Below, piece by piece: positions 59,368 through 64,000 of a DNA stretch of 64,000 bases. Each line of letters starts with the position of its first letter. Position 1 is the stretch's first letter. This stretch comes from Phocoena phocoena (taxonomy: Eukaryota > Chordata > Mammalia > Artiodactyla > Phocoenidae): the NCBI RefSeq assembly GCF_963924675.1, contig NC_089238.1, positions 27,137,815 to 27,201,814 on the forward strand. The letters are read 5' to 3'. The position numbers and the translations under genes are program-made. The notes beneath the pieces were generated by a model. The model did not search any database, was not told the DNA's origin, and worked only from the letters and a program-made list of their open reading frames with translations.

Positions 59368-59649
59368 GAAATAGGTCCTCTCCTGCTGAGATGTCCATGA
59401 AGGACCACTTGAACAGCCAAGACATGAATCCCACTCTGTGGCCTTATGAACTGCCCAATCCTGCAGTGTTTTGCTGGGGGCTGCTCATGACACCATCTCA
59501 GAGAGTCTATTTTTATGAACAAAAAGATCCAACCTGCCCCTGCAGGCTCCATGATATGGTACCAGGGTATTAGTCTAGGAGATAGCTTTTGTCCTTTCTC
59601 ACTTCTGGACATGTAACGGCTCACGAGGGTCATGGAAAATTCCACTTCA

Positions 59650-60345
59650 GTCTTCTAGAGGGAATTCTGGAGGAACAATCCCCCGTCTCCCTTTCTGAAG
59701 GAAGGAGCAAGGTATTGCCTTGTTAGGATTTACTTTTGACTCCCTTTCAAAAGTTTCCTCTTACTGTTCCACATCCTAACTCCTGTTCCTGCTTGGCAGA
59801 GCCAGAGTTTTAATGGCTTTAAGACTGAGGGGCAGGCTCTGCTTCTAGGTGTAAAATGGGAGCTGTTGAGCTATGGGCGTGAGTAGATACACCTTTGGAC
59901 CCAGGGCTGTGGTCTCTGGCATGGTCTCCTTGGGGCTGGTTCAGTTGGCTTTCAACCCAGTTGGGAAATAGAAAAAGCAGGCTCAGCTAGGGAGTTGCCC
60001 TTCCCCCCGCCAAAGATATCACTCCCTCCTACCGGGAGCCCTTGGTGAGGAAGCTTGGGAGCCACCGCTGCTGCCCATGGGGCTGGGATTTGACACCCAG
60101 TGACAGGAGACACGCAAGCGTGACTGGGGTTCCCCCTGTCCTGGCATCTGGCCCTTTCTGCAAGAGATTAGCCCGAGCGTGGCCGGTGATAAGGAGGCCA
60201 CTGGTGTTCCCGTCCCTCCCACACACAGACCCTTCTGGACAAATGACAAGAGAAGCAATAGGTGAGTGGACACACTGCAAAGCCCACTCCCCCGCTCCAG
60301 TCCCTCAGGAAATGTCGCCTCGTCCTCTGCCAATGAATTTCTAGG
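59650..60345. other. GC-moderate unique sequence, overlapping frames on both strands
   Basis: Frames at 60019-60359 overlap on both strands (104, 83 and 63 residues minus; 100 plus), the pattern of GC-rich non-coding DNA. Nothing recognisable is encoded. Confidence 0.45.
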
Positions 60346-60349
60346 GCTG

Positions 60350-61330
60350 CCTCTATCATAAATACTCTGATTAAAATGTAAATTTAGCCAACCTATCAGC
60401 TTCCCATTAAGGGGACTCTTTAAAAACGCCGTTAATCAGCTGAAAGATATGCAGTAAAATACCACTCATCAATTGTAACCGCTTATGACAGTTAACAAAG
60501 CTTTATATTTGCCCCAAACATGTGCTGATCTATCCATTATGCCAAGGTTCACTCTCACGCTAATTGTACATTTTCTTCTCTAATGCATTTTTGCTGTTAT
60601 CTCATAGGCTAATGAAAGCCAGGAAATCAATAAATATAAATTATACATGCAAAGAAGGACTGCTGCGAACATAAAGTTTCTAATTAATTGCACTTGATTA
60701 ATTTATATCCTTTAATTATCTTGCTAAGCCACAAACAACATAAATATCTCTGCAATCTGGTTATTGCTATGTCAGTCATAAAAAAGCAGACACAGTAAAT
60801 CTATGAAATCTAGCAAACTGCACTGCCAGAAAACATGGAATGGCATAACCCATAAATATTACTGGACTTACTCAAGACACTGATGAATAATTTCAGCGTG
60901 ACAAATTAACACTAAATATGTGGTACGGTTATTTGACGAAGGTTATGGTGATGTGATAAGTTTAAATGGTGCATATGGGGTAAGCAAAAATGTGGATCTT
61001 ACCAACAGGCTTATAAAAATCTGCCCAAACCTAGGAGGAGGAGTGCTGTGGCTACGGACCCACATGCAAATATCCAGTGTCATTGTGCAAATGGAAGTAC
61101 TTTCTGCTGGTCAAGTTGAAAGGCAAATTGTTAATTATTTTGCTTCTTAGTTTCCCTTTGACAAACTTGATCAACAAAGAAAAATCCCACCTCTTCTGCA
61201 AAGGCCAAAGTAAAATGTAGGAATTTAAATCTAGGAACTTGACACCGGGTTGGGAAGAGAGCTGAATGTTACATGCTGCCATTGTCTTAAGAGATGCAAC
61301 TTTTACATGGAAAGTGGTTTCTTTTTATCC
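60350..61330. promoter_or_regulatory. Candidate conserved non-coding element (enhancer-like)
   Basis: An AT-rich, repeat-free block crowded with developmental transcription-factor-like words: CAGCTG E-box at 60437, TAATTA at 60681, several TTAAT/ATTAA cores through 60720, a perfect POU octamer ATGCAAAT at 61064, and CTTTGACAAACTTGATCAACAAAG (paired TCF/SOX-like words) near 61157. It has no open coding frame of note. Word content suggests an enhancer, but conservation has not been tested. Confidence 0.4.
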
Positions 61331-61352
61331 ACCCCCCCCACCCCCACCCCCG
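61331..61352. repeat. C-rich (CCCCA)n short tract
   Basis: CCCCCCCCACCCCCACCCCCGCC, a short pyrimidine-rich low-complexity run. Confidence 0.85.
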
Positions 61353-61354
61353 CC

Positions 61355-62385
61355 TTTTAATTCTATCTGACTCTGCTAAGCCAGCCATCTGTCACTGATC
61401 TGAAATCTAATACTCTGTCCACCAAGCTTGCTTTCTCCTAGGCCGCCACATATTACTAAGCATCTATATCTACAACTTTCATAAATGTGTAAAAAGAAAC
61501 TGTATCTGTCCTCAGCTACATTCAGACAAAGACCATCTGTCAGCCACTGCAGCTATTCTTTAAAAAAGAAAGCATCCAAAGGGATTTGCCCTTTACCAAG
61601 TAAACCCACTTAACCCTTCCAATAAGATTAACTGTTATTTGTTTCCATTAAATAAAAATGACCATGCTAATATACATTTAATAGTTCTGTAACAGTTGCA
61701 GAAAGATCAGCTCTCCTGTGGATATCTTTCGTAGATAAAACATACATGCATATAAATACTGGAATTATGACGGCAATAAGATAACCTGTAAGGCAGAAGG
61801 ATGTTTTCACTTCCTTCTTCCAGTCTGGGGCTATGAAGCCAACATAAAATATAGAAGCCAGAAAGTGCCATACTCTCCTGGCCTTCAATTTTACAGTAAA
61901 TGGCACTTCTAGATATAACATATGGCTGAACACATACAATTATTAAGATTCAGAAGCCATCCTCTGACTTCTGCCCTCTTATCACTGTACATTAGTGTAG
62001 ACAGTTTTATACCAGTTACACTACACATTTCGAAGGTCTCCATATGCATGCTTTACAAATACACACTCACTAGGTATCACTGTAATGGGAAATTTGTTGG
62101 CGGAGGGCAATAACTGCTGTTTAGTGATACTAAAGCAGAGCTACAGTAACATTTTGGGATTTCTGTCTCCTATTTTCATCATAAAGATTGCCAAAGTTGT
62201 TTGGCTTAGCATTTGAGAAGCGAAATAAATAATGCATTTGCTTCCATGGAAAAGCCCAGGCGAATTTTTTCAAATGTTTATCTATTCTGTAGATGTTTAT
62301 AGACAGATTCCTCCAGAATAACCGTGTTTTTAATGTTGCAGTCTCAAAGTACTTAGGCCAAGTTCTGCCCACAGGGCAGCTGAGG
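61355..62385. other. Unique sequence, no gene called
   Basis: Minus frames at 61667-61939 and 62130-62390 have no recognised domains. No repeat family is seen. Confidence 0.45.
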
Positions 62386-62388
62386 TAC

Positions 62389-62391
<3 letters not shown>

Positions 62392-62466
<75 letters not shown>
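62392..62466. repeat. Compound (TG)n(TA)n microsatellite
   Basis: About 15 TG units (62392-62421) pass directly into about 22 TA units (62422-62466), without interruption. Confidence 0.98.
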
Positions 62467-62470
<4 letters not shown>

Positions 62471-62859
62471 TTTAACATAAGCTCAATTTACCACTAGATC
62501 CTGTAGCCTTCACAGGACCTTCGTGTGCCCAGAATTCCCTATTTTTCCACTCACGGACTTGATGGGCTGAGAGAACCAGGGATTTTTGCAGATAACTGGG
62601 GTTGGGTGGCCAGATGAGCCCTTGGATGGCAGGCAGGCTGCAGAGAAGACTCCATTGGCCTTGGCCTGGCTTTCCTCAACTACCAGTGTTGGCTGTGGAG
62701 GTGGTAGGGGGCGGGCAGGGAATGGGAAACTACCAGGCAGAGGAAATGGCTTTGTTTTTCCCTCCCGCTAAGCTTCTAGGTTTTCGCCCTTAAAACGTAT
62801 TACACAGTCGCGAGTACTCAGTTTCACGGGAAAATGCAATCCAGAGAGTCCCAGATCCA

Positions 62860-63260
62860 AACAGATACACCTGCATGCGGCAATCCACGTCTGCCTTCCT
62901 TTTCTCTTCGAGCTGTGATCAGAACTCTCGCGGTGGCTGTTCGACTTTCCCCAGCTCAGGTGTGCGCTGCAGACCCCCAGCCTGCTCTCAGCTTGACGGA
63001 GACCTCTGCTGCGGGGTGTGCCCTTCTACTTCCCTTTCCCTGGAGGCCCCAGCTTCGGCACCCAGACGTCCAGCTTCACAGCCAGCAGGGAGCTAAGCCC
63101 CGGTGCCATCTCCGTGGGAAGGGAGGAGTCGTGCGCTCGTCCAATGTGAGTGCCGCTGTCTCTAAGGAGACAGGTAAATCTCCGTCTGCTGCAATCTGAC
63201 TGGTGAGGGAGATTTCGCTCCCGATGCCTGCCTCCTGGCTTCTCGGAGGTAATGAAAAGG
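62860..63260. promoter_or_regulatory. Small CpG-enriched patch, candidate promoter or first exon
   Basis: By hand count about 20 CpG dinucleotides occur in about 400 bases, whereas the rest of the window is CpG-poor. The patch is GC-rich and holds donor-like sites in the plus direction: AAT|GTGAGT at 63146, CAG|GTAAAT at 63174 and GAG|GTAATG at 63249. Frames on both strands (121 plus; 87, 81 and 80 minus) overlap and have no domains, so if transcribed it is more likely a 5' UTR or non-coding exon. No TATA box is evident. A CpG-rich relic of an old repeat is the alternative. Confidence 0.35.
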
Positions 63261-63264
63261 CAGG

Positions 63265-64000
63265 CCCGTGACAAGTATGGCCCCTGCATGTTCCCCTGGC
63301 TGATGGCTGGAAAAATACCAATGCATCCAGCAGGCAGGAAGTATGGATCTCCCAGTAGAGTTCACTAGATTTGTCATTTTCGATTTAACGCACCTAGGTA
63401 GCAAGCCGACTCACTAGGTTTGACTGCAATTACCTTATCTTTCCTATTTTTAGTGACAGGACCAGATTATTTTAAGTGCATTTTATAGAAAACCCTTCTT
63501 TACTGAAGTATAAAGACTGTAATAAAGACAATACAATGTTTTGAAACTGTTTTAAATCCTTCACTCAGCGTTGCTTCTGCAGATTTAACATGTAGGGGTT
63601 CTAATCTTACTGCTACTAATTAGAGCTTTAGTGTAATTGTGCCAACAGGGTGCTTGGTATAATAATTACTGTTGGGAGATTCTGATGGTGCAGGAACGTG
63701 CCTAGATAACGCGGATCTGTCTAGTATTACAGTACAGTCACCTTTGTACGTTGACTCGAGTTGGATTTTAACCAAGTAAGGGGTTATTTTGCCTTTATAA
63801 TAAAGCTTAAAAGGCATATACATATGTATGATTTAGGTATCCATTTTTCCTCTTTGAGTCTTTTGAATATTAATTAGTGGGAACCTCAGAAGGCAACAGG
63901 AACACATTTCGTTTCAAATATCTCACCATTTGGGGCAATTCACTCTGTGAGTAGAATTGTCCATGCTTGTGTGGCAAAGAGTCTATTTTGATGCAATGGT
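63265..64000. other. AT-rich unique sequence to the window end
   Basis: No repeat family or exon recognised. Confidence 0.45.

Noticed and set aside
1..64000. A bacterial, viral or plasmid-like gene system
   Set aside because: No operon-like frames, ribosome binding sites or phage/plasmid genes; SINEs, L1, MIR, L2 and LTRs fill the window.

Overview
This is nuclear genomic DNA of a mammal, almost certainly a cetacean. It carries young tRNA-derived SINEs of the cetacean CHR type (sense copies at 18925-19130, 37206-37413 and 49442-49655; antisense copies at 18105-18308 and 26402-26624), a longer CHR-1-like SINE (26637-26977) and a near-complete cetartiodactyl-type L1. No ruminant BovB or Bov-tA signature was seen. 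An ancient mammalian layer of MIR, L2, MER5A, MLT1 and L1M fragments lies underneath. No protein-coding gene with intact, recognisable exons was found, so the window reads as intergenic or long-intron DNA.

Layout. 1-5858: sense L1 with much of its GC-rich 5' UTR, a T-rich leader, a broken ORF1, a broken ORF2 with an internal deletion, a 3' UTR and a poly(A). 5860-7835: older L1M 3' ends. 7.8-15.7 kb: unique DNA with MIR/L2 pieces, an LTR-like piece and an inverted (twin-primed) L1 at 12638-13010. 15.7-16.9 kb: antisense old L1. 17.5-19.1 kb: L1 tail plus two SINEs. 19.1-26 kb: unique sequence with MIR, L2, LTR remnants and an antisense MLT1 LTR. 26.1-27.7 kb: antisense L1M split by two SINEs at one target. 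28.4 kb: a small palindromic, MITE-like element. 29-34.8 kb: LTR-like sequence, simple repeats and MIRs. 35.2-38.3 kb: rearranged old L1 with a tandem duplication and a 105-bp inverted repeat. 38.3-48.5 kb: mostly unique DNA with MER5A and MIR. 48.5-57.9 kb: a pair of related repeats 6.4 kb apart, an RPL26 processed pseudogene on the minus strand, an ERV-type LTR and L1M remains. 57.9-64 kb: mostly unique, including an AT-rich homeodomain/POU-motif-rich block (60.35-61.3 kb) and a GC/CpG-enriched patch (62.86-63.26 kb).

How it fits together. Most of the window's history is retrotransposition. The L1 proteins (ORF1p chaperone, ORF2p endonuclease/reverse transcriptase) are the machinery that would have mobilised the SINEs and the RPL26 copy, although this L1 copy is dead. 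The possible host functions are non-coding: candidate enhancer blocks and one candidate promoter/first-exon patch near the right end. Subfamily names for old repeats come from recognition by eye, not from a database search, and boundaries of old repeats are approximate.
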